Positions 1 to 8,067 of a DNA stretch of 64,000 nucleotides are shown here, in pieces. Position 1 is the first letter of the stretch; the number at the start of each line of letters is the position of its first letter. Position numbers and translations under genes: made by a program. A model generated the notes under the pieces. That model had not been told where the DNA came from and did no database searches. It worked only from the letters and a program-made list of their open reading frames with translations. Origin of the DNA: JAPUEK01 sp963815355 (GTDB taxonomy: Bacteria > Pseudomonadota > Alphaproteobacteria > Rhodobacterales > Rhodobacteraceae); NCBI GenBank assembly GCA_963815355.1, contig CAWFGJ010000002.1, positions 62,001-126,000 on the forward strand, read 5' to 3'.

Positions 1-743
1 CGGGTCATCCGGGCGATGTAGCCGATCCCATAAAGCGCAATCGTAAGCACTGGCAGGGTAAAGTTCCAGAATGTGATCTGATCCATGGCACTGGTGGCCG
101 TGCCCAAGAACAGCGTCTTGCTGTCAATCCAGCCCCAACTGTGCAGGAGCGGCGAAATGCCAACGGTGGTCGAGGCGAAGAAGGCCACCAGAATAACGCC
201 AGACACATATTCCGGCGTGGCAGTTGAGGCGATGGCAAACGTCGAAAGCACCCGGTCGGTCCGCGATCCTTCCCGCATCCCTGACAAGACCCCGATCAGC
301 AGCGCGGATGGGACCATCACAAGCATCACCGCCAGCATCAGCCAGGCGGTTGATCCCAGCTTGTCGGCCAGAACCGAGGTCACAGGCATCTTGAAAACGC
401 TGGAAAAGCCCCAGTCGCCCTGTAGCACGCCGCAAAAACGGGGCGCTTGTTCAGCGGTTACACCTGCGTCGATGCATCGACCGCGTGTGACACCCTTGCT
501 ATCGGTCAGCACCCAGCCGGGCTTGACCCCTAGCCATTCAGCATAGCGCCCGATGGTCGGGCCGCCATGGCCATTCTGCTCGATCCAGGAAGCGACCGAC
601 GCATCTGTCATCCGAACCGAACCTTCTGTTCGCGCCAGCTTTTCAAGGTTGGGCGGCAAGTTGGTCAGAGCAAAGACGATGAACGTCAACGCGAGCGCAG
701 TCAGCAGCATTACGCCAAGCCGGCGCAGCAGGAATCCCAACAT
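1..743 (-). CDS. Peptide/oligopeptide ABC transporter permease (DppB/OppB type), 3' end outside window
   Basis: This reading frame opens at an ATG at 743 and runs off the left edge, giving about 247 residues. The N-terminus starts MLGFLLRRLGVMLL, the usual first membrane helix of DppB/OppB permeases, followed by a periplasmic stretch and then helices at roughly residues 115-140, 150-175 and 205-235 of the visible part. Such permeases form the inner-membrane channel for di/oligopeptides or similar solutes, pairing with a DppC-type partner, two ATPases and a binding protein. The binding protein gene lies just upstream on the same strand, so the two are probably co-transcribed. The substrate cannot be told from sequence. 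The family call is strong; the C-terminal EAA loop lies outside the window. Confidence 0.85.
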   Translation of the reverse strand, partial: MLGFLLRRLGVMLLTALALTFIVFALTNLPPNLEKLARTEGSVRMTDASVASWIEQNGHGGPTIGRYAEWLGVKPGWVLTDSKGVTRGRCIDAGVTAEQAPRFCGVLQGDWGFSSVFKMPVTSVLADKLGSTAWLMLAVMLVMVPSALLIGVLSGMREGSRTDRVLSTFAIASTATPEYVSGVILVAFFASTTVGISPLLHSWGWIDSKTLFLGTATSAMDQITFWNFTLPVLTIALYGIGYIARMT

Positions 744-846
744 AGGGTGCCTCACAACGATCAGGGGAATTCAGGGCCCGCAAGGGCGGGGAAAGGGTCC
801 GGGCGCTAGATACCAGCGCCCGGACCTGCTAATTCAGGCCAAAGCC

Positions 847-2538
847 TCAGGCCGAAACCGACCACTTGTAGTGCTGATGCTCAAACGACGGGTGCATGTC
901 GACGTTCACACCTTCCTTGGCGTGCCGGAACAGCGAGCGCCAGTAAGGCTGGATCAGATAGCCTTCGTCCTGCAGGATGGTCTCAAGCGTGACCATGACT
1001 TCGCGGCGTGCATCGGCGTTGTCGAGCGAAAGCGCCTTGACCATCGCGGCGTCGAAATCGGCATTGGCCATGCCAGTCTCGTTCCACGACCCGGTCGACG
1101 TATAGGCATAGGACATGTTCTGGACGGCCAGCGGACGGTGGTTCCACGTGGTCGAGGAGAACGGGTATTTCTGCCAGTCGTTCCAGAAGGTCGACCCAGG
1201 CATCACGGTCCGTTTGACCGTGGCACCAGCGTCGCGCAGCTGAGCGGCTACGGCATCAGTGGTCGCCGCTTCAAAACCATCGTCAAGCGAGATGATCTCG
1301 AATTCTGCCGCTTCAAGCCCTGCGGCCTTCAGCGCGGGCATCAGGCCGGCCGGATCAATGGTCTGCGCCGGGATCTGGGCGTATTCCGGGTGGATCGGGC
1401 AGGCGTGGTGGTTCTCAGCGACCGTACCAAGGCCATTATAGCCCAGTTCCAGCACAACTTTCGGGTCAACGGCCTTCTGAATGGCCTGACGAACCGCCTT
1501 GTCTTTGTAAAGATCGGAGCCAGAGTTCATCCGGACGACAAGGGTCGATGCGGTCACAGCTTCCAGCTTGTTCCAGCCAAGGCCATCCAGCTGTTCGATA
1601 TAGTCGCCGGTGGTCTCGTAGTTGGTGTCGATCTCGTCCGAGGCCGCCATCGCCAGCATGGCCGACGGGTCGGTGCCGAAGTCGATGTAGTGGATTTCGT
1701 CCAACGGCGAGGTGCCGCCCCACCAGGTGTGATTCGGAGCGCGGACCAGAACGGCTTTTTGACCGACAGCGACTTCTTGCGGCACATAGGGGCCAGTGCC
1801 AATCGGATTGGTCGACGGGTCCGAACCATCCACATAGGAAGAGTGGACGACAGCAGCCGGATAGTCAGCAACGCTGGCGACGACCGAGATGTCCGACGCG
1901 GTCATCATCAGCTTGACGGTGGCTTCATCTACCTTGACGACAGCGCCATCGCGCAGACGGTTGACCATGACCGGCGCGCCGGCATCATCCATCTTGTCGG
2001 TGCCATCGGCATTCTTGACCGCAACGGATTCCGTCAGGCCAGAAAAGCGCGACGCCATGGCGTTGCCTTCGACCGAGCCATCACACCAGCGTGTGAACAT
2101 CCGCACCACATCATCTGCGGTGAAGTCGTCGCCGTTGTTCCACTTGACGCCCTGACGGACTTTCAACGTGTATTCGGTGGCGTCGGCGTTGGCTTCCCAG
2201 CCTTCCAGCAGACGGCCTTCGAAAGAGCCGTCCGGGTTGTACTGGATCAGGTATTCCAGCCAGCCACGGTAAATGTTTGCGATTTGCGGCCAGTCAGCGG
2301 TGCGCGGATCTTTCTGGGCTTTGACTTCCATGGCGCAGCGCAGCTTGCCGCCCATCGGCACATCTTGCGCCATTGCCGGAGCCTCAAGGCCCAGCAAACC
2401 GTAAGCCGCAGTCGCGGACACACCCATTGCGGTGGTGCGGGTCAGAAACTCACGGCGGCTCAGCTTGCCCGCCCGCAAGTCTTGCAGATGCATTTCGGCT
2501 GCGGGGTGAAGGTCCGCAGTGCAGTTGGAATCGGTCAT
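847..2538 (-). CDS. ABC transporter substrate-binding protein, family 5 (peptide/nickel type), Tat-exported
   Basis: 563 residues from an ATG at 2538 preceded by AGGGAGA; an upstream in-frame ATG at 2568 has no ribosome binding site. The N-terminus has a twin-arginine signal (LSRREFLTRTTAMG, about residues 27-40) and a hydrophobic stretch ending AMA, so export is by the Tat route. The rest matches SBP_bac_5 extracellular solute-binding proteins (DppA/OppA size, about 530-600 residues), including the YTLKVRQGVKWNNGDDFTAD signature. It should capture a peptide or related solute and deliver it to the permease encoded 104 bp downstream. The family also includes sugar, opine and nickel binders, so the ligand is open. 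Confidence 0.9.
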   Translation of the reverse strand: MTDSNCTADLHPAAEMHLQDLRAGKLSRREFLTRTTAMGVSATAAYGLLGLEAPAMAQDVPMGGKLRCAMEVKAQKDPRTADWPQIANIYRGWLEYLIQYNPDGSFEGRLLEGWEANADATEYTLKVRQGVKWNNGDDFTADDVVRMFTRWCDGSVEGNAMASRFSGLTESVAVKNADGTDKMDDAGAPVMVNRLRDGAVVKVDEATVKLMMTASDISVVASVADYPAAVVHSSYVDGSDPSTNPIGTGPYVPQEVAVGQKAVLVRAPNHTWWGGTSPLDEIHYIDFGTDPSAMLAMAASDEIDTNYETTGDYIEQLDGLGWNKLEAVTASTLVVRMNSGSDLYKDKAVRQAIQKAVDPKVVLELGYNGLGTVAENHHACPIHPEYAQIPAQTIDPAGLMPALKAAGLEAAEFEIISLDDGFEAATTDAVAAQLRDAGATVKRTVMPGSTFWNDWQKYPFSSTTWNHRPLAVQNMSYAYTSTGSWNETGMANADFDAAMVKALSLDNADARREVMVTLETILQDEGYLIQPYWRSLFRHAKEGVNVDMHPSFEHQHYKWSVSA

Positions 2539-2870
2539 TCGCGTCTCCCTGACAGGCAATTTTGCCATTAATTATGTGGTGGCGGCATGCGTCAGTGGTT
2601 TCACCAGCCTTTCCCTCCCCACGAGGGCCTAGACCGGGTCAAGGTACCACGGCAGATTGCCGTCACCTGCGTATTCGGCACCTTTTGAACCCATTCGTCA
2701 ACGCTTTGATTCGTCGGATTGAGGGCCATTTGCGACAGTGGGGTCAGGTAAGCGACATGTGATGGCGCTTTGGGGTGGCGTTGTCGCCTCAACTTGGGAT
2801 TCCGCTGTATACAACCAAGCTTCCGCTACAACGGACGAATCGCCCTATTCGGCGGGCGAGTCGCCCAACG
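2539..2870. other. Intergenic region upstream of the transporter operon
   Basis: About 330 bp with no convincing gene. It must hold the promoter of the minus-strand transporter operon and the 3' end of the AraC-type gene. The only structure seen is GGGCGA-C-TCGCCC, a short near-perfect palindrome around 2855-2867, just past the AraC stop codon, which could be part of a terminator. Confidence 0.4.
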
Positions 2871-3669
2871 TTATTGCGAGCGGCGGAAGGCGGTAGGGGA
2901 TTGCCCGGTCAGGTTCTGAAAGGCGCGCGTGAAATAGGCGGGTGATGTAAAGCCCAAAGCGCTACCAATCCGGCCGACGGGCGCGTCGGTTTCTGCAAGC
3001 AATTTGCGGGCCTCAAAGATCCGCCGATCCTGTAACAGGTCGATGGCCGAGCGTCCGCAGGTCTCGCGGCAGCAACGGGTCAGGTGGGTCGCTGTAACCC
3101 CCAACTCGCCAGCAAGATCGCCAACGCCGGCCCCGCTGCGGAACCGGTTTTCCATAAGGGCCGTATAGCGTGTCACCAAGCGCCGGGCCGCATCCGGGCG
3201 CACCGCTTCGGGTGCCGCGCGGACTGCTTGGCGTTCCAACCAGACGCCAAGCAAGCCAAGATAATGCGTTGCTGCGCGCTCATGGGCGGGGGTTACGGAA
3301 TCAATTTCGCGCTGGATCATGTCCAGCAAGACGTTGACCTCTTGCTGGGCGTGCACCTCACGGATGCGCAGATGTAGCGGTGCCAGCGGCAAGGACAGCC
3401 CAGAGTTCTTTTCCAAAAAACACTGCTGTACCAAAGACTTGCGTGCCGACCTCAAAGCCATGCATCACGCCTGCCGGGATGAAGATCGCGTTGTGCGCGG
3501 TGTAGCCGCGTGTCACGCCTCCAATCGTAATACGCCCCTGACCCTTGGTGAACCACAAGAAGCAAGGCTCCGACAGGGAACGCATCGCTTCTACACGCCA
3601 ACGCCCTCCGGCCGCGAGGCGGGGGATTGCGACGAGGCGCATCGAAGAGGTTGTAGCGGGCAGAGTCAT
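2871..3669 (-). pseudogene. AraC-family transcriptional regulator with cupin N-domain, frameshifted
   Basis: Two overlapping minus-strand frames together make one AraC-type regulator. The first, from an ATG at 3669 (MTLPATTSS), encodes an AraC-binding cupin (FTKGQGRITIGG..., IFIPAGVMHGFEV) up to GTAVFFGK. The second frame resumes with NSGLSLPLAPLHLRIREV and carries the C-terminal double helix-turn-helix (LAGELGVTATHLTRCCRE; IGSALGFTSPAYFTRAFQ), ending PTAFRRSQ. The switch falls at about 3405-3420, where a run of six A bases (TTTTTT on the coding strand) sits beside GGAAAAGAAC; one extra base explains it. It is either a real inactivating indel or a sequencing error in a homopolymer. The C-terminal frame alone could give a DNA-binding fragment of about 196 residues. 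A role in controlling the neighbouring transporter is inference from position. Confidence 0.75.
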
Positions 3670-3788
3670 ACGATTTGGCCTGTCATTTCTTGACGTTGGT
3701 CTTTTGCGCCAGATAACCAGCCCTTGCCGTGCAACCCAAGCGAAAAGATGGCCTCTTTGCGCAATCTGCGCGGATGTCGCGGGAAAGC

Positions 3789-3809
3789 TGTGGACAATTC
3801 TGTGGATAT
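3789..3809 (-). promoter_or_regulatory. Two DnaA-box-like 9-mers
   Basis: TGTGGACAA (3789-3797) and TGTGGATAT (3801-3809) lie in tandem 12 bp apart. Their complements, TTGTCCACA and ATATCCACA, each differ by one base from the DnaA box TTATCCACA. They abut the 11-bp repeat array. Chance occurrence cannot be excluded. Confidence 0.35.
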
Positions 3810-3815
3810 GCCGGT

Positions 3816-3881
3816 CTTGCGGCGATCTTCTTTTGATCTTCCGCCGATCTTCCCCGGATCTTCCGCCGATCTTCCGCTGAT
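3816..3881. repeat. Six tandem 11-bp repeats, consensus CTTCCGCCGAT
   Basis: Six contiguous 11-base units start at 3816, 3827, 3838, 3849, 3860 and 3871: CTTGCGGCGAT, CTTCTTTTGAT, CTTCCGCCGAT, CTTCCCCGGAT, CTTCCGCCGAT, CTTCCGCTGAT. Every unit ends in GAT and the next begins with CTT, so the array has a GATCTT at each junction. It begins 5 bp past the miaA stop codon. The first two units recur almost exactly at 31535-31556, so this is a dispersed element. The period is close to one helical turn. Function unknown. Confidence 0.8.
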
Positions 3882-3886
3882 CTGGC

Positions 3887-4777
3887 TCAAAACGGCAGGG
3901 CGATGCCGCGCCAATCGGCCATGCGGGAGCGGAACCAGCTGCGCTGACGTTTTGCATAACGGCGGCTGGCAAGGATCGCTGCGGCGCGCGCGCTTTGCAG
4001 ATCGGACCGGCCTTGCAGATAATCGATCAGCTCTGCCGCGCCGATGGCCCGGCCTGAGGGGCGGGTTGGGGACCAATGGGGCGATTCGGCCCGCGCCTCG
4101 TCCAGCGCGCCCTCGTTCAGCATCACGTCGAATTGGGCGGCAATTCGTGCGTCGAGCCAGCTGACATCGGGGCGCAGCACCAAGGCCTCGGCCTGTGCGC
4201 GGGGCAGCAGCGCGGGCCCTGTCTGTGATTGCCACCGGGCGAGCCCGCGCCCCGTTGCCCGCAACACTTCCCAAGCGCGCTGTACGCGGGCGGGGTTGGC
4301 CTGATCCAAGCGCGCGGCGGTTTCAGGGTCCAGCCCGGCCAGCAGCACGGCAAGGCCTTGCTCTGCCAATAGGGTATTCGCCTCGGTCCGCACCTCCGCC
4401 GGGATGGGCGGGATCTCGGCCAGACCCTCGGTCAGGGCCGAAAAGTTAAGCCCGGTGCCGCCGACGATCACCACCGGGCGGGTCAGGTAGGGGGCGACAT
4501 CGCGCAACCAATGGCCGACAGAATAGCTGACCTCTCGGCCCACGTGGCCATAAAGCGCGTGGGGCAGGGCGGCTTCGTCCGCGACAGAGGGCCGCGCGGT
4601 CAACACCCGCCAGCAGCCATAGACCTGCAACGCATCGGCATTGACGATGACCCGCCCGTCTCGTGCTGCAAGCGCCATCGCAAGGGCCGATTTTCCGCTG
4701 GCCGTCGGGCCTGCGATCAACACCGGGGCCTCGCGGGAGACGGTCTTGATCACGGCATCCCAATTCATCGTCGCCAT
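3887..4777 (-). CDS. miaA: tRNA dimethylallyltransferase MiaA
   Basis: 296 residues, normal for MiaA. It transfers a dimethylallyl group from DMAPP to N6 of A37 in tRNAs that read UNN codons, the first step of i6A/ms2i6A formation. The P-loop GPTASGKS lies at about residues 23-30, followed by the nucleotide and substrate segment VIVNADALQVY and the GGTGLNFSALTEGL stretch. The C-terminal part has the QSWFRSR-like end (RQRSWFRSRM). The start at 4777 is followed by a second ATG three codons on. It is transcribed away from pyrH and shares the intergenic promoter region 4778-4950. The gene stops 5 bp before the 11-bp repeat array. Confidence 0.95.
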   Translation of the reverse strand: MATMNWDAVIKTVSREAPVLIAGPTASGKSALAMALAARDGRVIVNADALQVYGCWRVLTARPSVADEAALPHALYGHVGREVSYSVGHWLRDVAPYLTRPVVIVGGTGLNFSALTEGLAEIPPIPAEVRTEANTLLAEQGLAVLLAGLDPETAARLDQANPARVQRAWEVLRATGRGLARWQSQTGPALLPRAQAEALVLRPDVSWLDARIAAQFDVMLNEGALDEARAESPHWSPTRPSGRAIGAAELIDYLQGRSDLQSARAAAILASRRYAKRQRSWFRSRMADWRGIALPF

Positions 4778-4950
4778 CGCCCCCCGTTAATTGCGCCCGC
4801 CTGAGACGCCGCACGCCGCCGTTTCGTGCGGCCTGGGCTCGGCCAGCCTGCGCGCAAAGCCGACAGACTGCGTGTCACAGGTTGAACCCGCCGCCGTTTT
4901 GCGACATTTTGCGGTGAAATCCAAGATCGCACCGAAATGCAGGGGAAGCC

Positions 4951-5685
4951 ATGTCCAAAACCGCCGACGATCATGGTGTCAAGTACACCCGCGTGATGCT
5001 CAAGATTTCGGGCGAGGCGCTCATGGGGGACCAAGGCTATGGCCTGCATCCGCCAACCGTTCAGCGGATCGCAGAAGAGGTGAAATCGGTGCGCGACCTT
5101 GGGGTCGAAATCTGCATGGTCATCGGGGGCGGGAACATCTTTCGCGGGCTTCAGGGGTCAGCCCAAGGAATGGAACGCACCACCGCCGATTACATGGGCA
5201 TGTTGGCCACGGTGATGAACGCGCTGGCGATGCAAGCGGCGCTGGAAAGCATTGGCGTGTTTACGCGGGTGATCTCGGCCATTCCGATGGATCAGGTGTG
5301 TGAGCCCTATATCCGTCGTCGCGCGGTCCGCCATCTGGAGAAAAAGCGCGTCTGCATTTTTGCTGCGGGCACCGGAAACCCCTATTTCACCACCGATACG
5401 GCCGCCACGCTGCGCGCGTCGGAAATGGCCTGTCAGGCGATTTTCAAGGGCACCAAGGTGGACGGGGTCTATGACATGGACCCGAAAAAGCATGCCCATG
5501 CAAAGCGCTATGATCACGTGACCTATGATGAGGTGCTGCAGAAGCATCTGGGCGTGATGGACGCGTCGGCGATCGCGCTTGCGCGGGATAACAATCTGCC
5601 GATCTTTGTGTTTTCGCTGGATGAACCGGGCGGATTCCGGGGTATCCTTGCAGGGCGCGGCACCTATACCCGCGTTCAGGATTGA
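4951..5685 (+). CDS. pyrH: UMP kinase PyrH
   Basis: 244 residues. It phosphorylates UMP to UDP in the pyrimidine nucleotide pathway as a hexamer of the amino acid kinase fold. LKISGEAL (about residues 17-24), IGGGNIFRG (about 58-66), the acceptor segment MERTTADYMGMLAT and the C-terminal TKVDGVYDMDPKK are all typical of bacterial UMP kinases. The ATG at 4951 is preceded by AGGGGAAG. It heads the pyrH-frr-uppS-cdsA-dxr-rseP cluster; in many bacteria rpsB and tsf precede pyrH, but here the divergent miaA does. Confidence 0.97.
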   Translation: MSKTADDHGVKYTRVMLKISGEALMGDQGYGLHPPTVQRIAEEVKSVRDLGVEICMVIGGGNIFRGLQGSAQGMERTTADYMGMLATVMNALAMQAALESIGVFTRVISAIPMDQVCEPYIRRRAVRHLEKKRVCIFAAGTGNPYFTTDTAATLRASEMACQAIFKGTKVDGVYDMDPKKHAHAKRYDHVTYDEVLQKHLGVMDASAIALARDNNLPIFVFSLDEPGGFRGILAGRGTYTRVQD

Positions 5686-5714
5686 CCGATCTGCGCCCGT
5701 CTTGCGCTTTCAGA

Positions 5715-5757
5715 TTGGCGGCAGCGTGGGGTTTGCCTTACCAGACTCTGCCGCCAA
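5715..5757 (+). terminator. Long-loop hairpin between pyrH and frr
   Basis: TTGGCGGCAG (5715-5724) pairs exactly with CTGCCGCCAA (5748-5757) around a 23-base loop. No U-run follows, so it may be a pause, a processing site or an mRNA stabiliser rather than a full terminator. It separates pyrH from frr, which are 177 bp apart. Confidence 0.45.
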
Positions 5758-5862
5758 GGGCCAAGCACGGCCCTATACCTAAGCCTTATTCTGGCTTATA
5801 GAACGCCAAATCCCCGCCTGAAAACGTTGCTTCGGGTGGCCTGATGACGAAGGAAAGACCAG

Positions 5863-6429
5863 ATGTCGCAAGACGACCTCGACATTGATCTCGATGCGAT
5901 CCAGCGCCGCATGGATGGCGCGATGAACGCGCTGCGTGGTGAGTTTGGCTCTTTGCGGACCGGGCGTGCTTCCGCCTCGATCGTAGAGCCGATCATGGTG
6001 GACGCCTATGGCCAGATGACACCGATCAACCAGCTTGGCACTGTCAACGTGCCCGAGCCGCGCATGGTTGTGATCAACGTCTGGGACAAGGGCATGATTC
6101 AGAAGGTGGAAAAGGCCATCCGCGAAAGCGGGATCGGGATTAACCCGGTCACAGATGGCCCGCTGATCCGCCTGCCGATCCCGGAACTGAACGAAGAACG
6201 CCGCAAGCAACTGTCCAAGGTCGCCGCGGGCTATGCCGAAAGCGCCAAGGTGGCCATCCGCAACGTGCGGCGCGACGGGATGGACCAAATCAAGAAGGCC
6301 AAGGCCGCTGGCATGGGCGAGGACGACCAGAAGATGTGGTCGGATGAAGTGCAGGCGCTGACCGACAAGGCGATTGCCAGTGTGGACCGCGCGCTTGAGG
6401 GCAAGCAGGCCGAGATCATGCAGGTCTAA
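5863..6429 (+). CDS. frr: Ribosome recycling factor
   Basis: 188 residues, the usual RRF length (about 185). With EF-G and IF3 it splits the post-termination ribosome into subunits. The sequence carries the expected RRF features: the N-terminal helix with LRTGRASASIVEPI, the hinge region PEPRMVVINVWDKGM, and the C-terminal helix ERRKQLSKVAAGYAESAKVA followed by RNVRRDGMDQIKKAK. A purine-rich AAGGAAAG lies 8 bp before the ATG. It follows pyrH, the common gene order in bacteria. Confidence 0.97.
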   Translation: MSQDDLDIDLDAIQRRMDGAMNALRGEFGSLRTGRASASIVEPIMVDAYGQMTPINQLGTVNVPEPRMVVINVWDKGMIQKVEKAIRESGIGINPVTDGPLIRLPIPELNEERRKQLSKVAAGYAESAKVAIRNVRRDGMDQIKKAKAAGMGEDDQKMWSDEVQALTDKAIASVDRALEGKQAEIMQV

Positions 6430-6520
6430 GGGCGCACGCAAAGCGACCCCGGTATCAGGCCGCTGGTTGGGCTGATCTTTTCTCTCCGGCAGGTCCGGGA
6501 AAACGGTAACGAGGGTGGGC

Positions 6521-7261
6521 GTGGGCTCAGGTAGCAAGAACGATCCAAAAGCGCCGCGCCCTGCGGAACATGTGGCCATTATCATGGATGGTAATGGCCG
6601 CTGGGCCACCAATCGTGGCTGGCCGCGGTTGGTTGGCCACCGCAAAGGTGCCGAGCGGGTCAAGGAAATCGTCCGTTGTGCGCCGGATCTTGGTATCCGC
6701 TGGCTGACGATTTACGCGTTCTCGACCGAAAACTGGAAGCGCTCGACCGAAGAAGTGCTTGGCCTTATGTCGATTTTCGCCCGCTATATCGAACGCGAGG
6801 CGGATCGGCTTGCGGCGGAATCGGTGCGGATGCGCTTTATTGGCGACCGCGCCCGGCTTGACCCCAAGTTGCAAAAGCTGATGGCCGGGATCGAGGCGCG
6901 CACCGCGCCGTTTTCGCGGCTGAACCTGACCGTGGCGATCAACTATGGCGGCCGGGACGAGTTGAGCCGCGCCGTGCGCTCGATTGCCGATGAGGTGGCC
7001 GCGGGCAAGCTCGCGCCCGAAGCCGTGGATGACGCGCTGATTTCGGCGCGGCTGGATACGGCGGATCTGCCCGACCCCGACCTTGTCATCCGCACCTCGG
7101 GTGAGACGCGGACGTCGAACTTTCTGCCGTGGCAGGCGGCCTATGCGGAATATGAATTCACCGAAACGCTCTGGCCGGATTTCACACCGGCCGAGTTGGC
7201 CGAGATTGTCTCGCGTTTCGGCAACCGGGAGCGCCGTTTTGGCGGAGTGGCCACGGCATGA
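6521..7261 (+). CDS. uppS: Isoprenyl transferase (undecaprenyl diphosphate synthase)
   Basis: 246 residues. It condenses isopentenyl diphosphate in cis onto farnesyl diphosphate to make the C55 lipid carrier for peptidoglycan and O-antigen. The catalytic Asp is in IIMDGNGRW (about residues 20-28), with WLTIYAFSTENWKRS and the RTSGE signature at 191-195. I start at the GTG at 6521 because GAGGG (6511-6515) sits 5 bp before it; a GTG at 6515 would add two residues but lacks a ribosome binding site. The RTSGETRTSNFL motif has Thr where most homologues have Gln and Ile. The stop overlaps the cdsA start by 4 bp (ATGA). Confidence 0.95.
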   Translation: MGSGSKNDPKAPRPAEHVAIIMDGNGRWATNRGWPRLVGHRKGAERVKEIVRCAPDLGIRWLTIYAFSTENWKRSTEEVLGLMSIFARYIEREADRLAAESVRMRFIGDRARLDPKLQKLMAGIEARTAPFSRLNLTVAINYGGRDELSRAVRSIADEVAAGKLAPEAVDDALISARLDTADLPDPDLVIRTSGETRTSNFLPWQAAYAEYEFTETLWPDFTPAELAEIVSRFGNRERRFGGVATA

Positions 7262-8064
7262 CCCCAGAACAAAGCCCCAAAGCATCCTCTCAATGGACCG
7301 ACCTGAAGCCGCGCGTGCTGTCGGCGGTTGCCATGCTGGCGATCGGTGCGGTTGAAATCTGGCTGGGCGGGTTGCCGTTTCTGGCGCTGGTGACGCTGCT
7401 GACCAGCGTGATGATCTGGGAGCTTGCGCATATAACAGACCCCGGCAGACCGGCGTTGGCGTTTGGCCTTGCGGGCCTTGCCGCTGTTTGCCTCATTCTG
7501 GATGAGGGCTGGCCGTCGCTTCCGGCGTGGTGGTTGTTTCCCGCCGTTCTGCTGGCCTTTGCGGTGACCGCGCGCAAGGAGCGCGTCTTTGCCTCGGTTC
7601 TGGCTTTGGCGATCATGATTGCCGGGCACGGGCTTTTTGTGCTGCGCGATGAGGCCGGAACACTCGCCTTCCTGTGGCTGTTGGGGGTCGTGATGATTTC
7701 GGATGTCGCGGGCTATTTCGCCGGGCGTCTGATCGGCGGGCCAAAGTTCTGGCCGGCCGTCAGCCCCAAGAAAACCTGGTCCGGCACGATTGCTGGCTGG
7801 GTCGGGGCGGCGGGCCTTGGCTTGGGTCTGGTGTTGGCCGGGCATGGCACGTGGCCGCTGCTGCTGCTGTCACCGCTGGTCGCCTTTGCCGGCCAGATGG
7901 GGGACATCGCGGAAAGCTGGATCAAGCGGCGCACGGGCGTCAAAGACAGCTCGGCCCTGATCCCCGGCCACGGCGGCGTGATGGACCGGTTTGATGCGCT
8001 GACCGGTGCCATGGTTGCGGTGATCTTGCTGACGCGCTTTGTCGATCTGCCGATCGGGGGCTGA
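7258..8064 (+). CDS. cdsA: Phosphatidate cytidylyltransferase CdsA
   Basis: 268 residues. It makes CDP-diacylglycerol from CTP and phosphatidic acid, the branch point of phospholipid synthesis, in the inner membrane. Several hydrophobic segments span residues 20-235. The C-terminal family signature is present as SPKKTWSGTIAGWVGA followed by KDSSALIPGHGGVMDRFDAL, which holds the metal-binding acidic residues. It overlaps uppS by ATGA and is 3 bp from dxr, so the three are translationally linked. Confidence 0.95.
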   Translation: MTPEQSPKASSQWTDLKPRVLSAVAMLAIGAVEIWLGGLPFLALVTLLTSVMIWELAHITDPGRPALAFGLAGLAAVCLILDEGWPSLPAWWLFPAVLLAFAVTARKERVFASVLALAIMIAGHGLFVLRDEAGTLAFLWLLGVVMISDVAGYFAGRLIGGPKFWPAVSPKKTWSGTIAGWVGAAGLGLGLVLAGHGTWPLLLLSPLVAFAGQMGDIAESWIKRRTGVKDSSALIPGHGGVMDRFDALTGAMVAVILLTRFVDLPIGG

Positions 8065-8067
8065 ATC

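Noticed and set aside
553..2571. Long plus-strand open frame of 672 codons
   Set aside because: It is the antisense shadow of the binding-protein gene and has no domain or ribosome binding site. GC-rich codon bias produces such frames here; others are 28297-30066 (+), 38623-40428 (+), 54585-56222 (+), 13400-15460 (-) and 50180-52210 (-).
4778..4950. Riboswitch or small RNA upstream of pyrH
   Set aside because: Only a divergent promoter region for miaA and pyrH is apparent; no conserved structure was seen.
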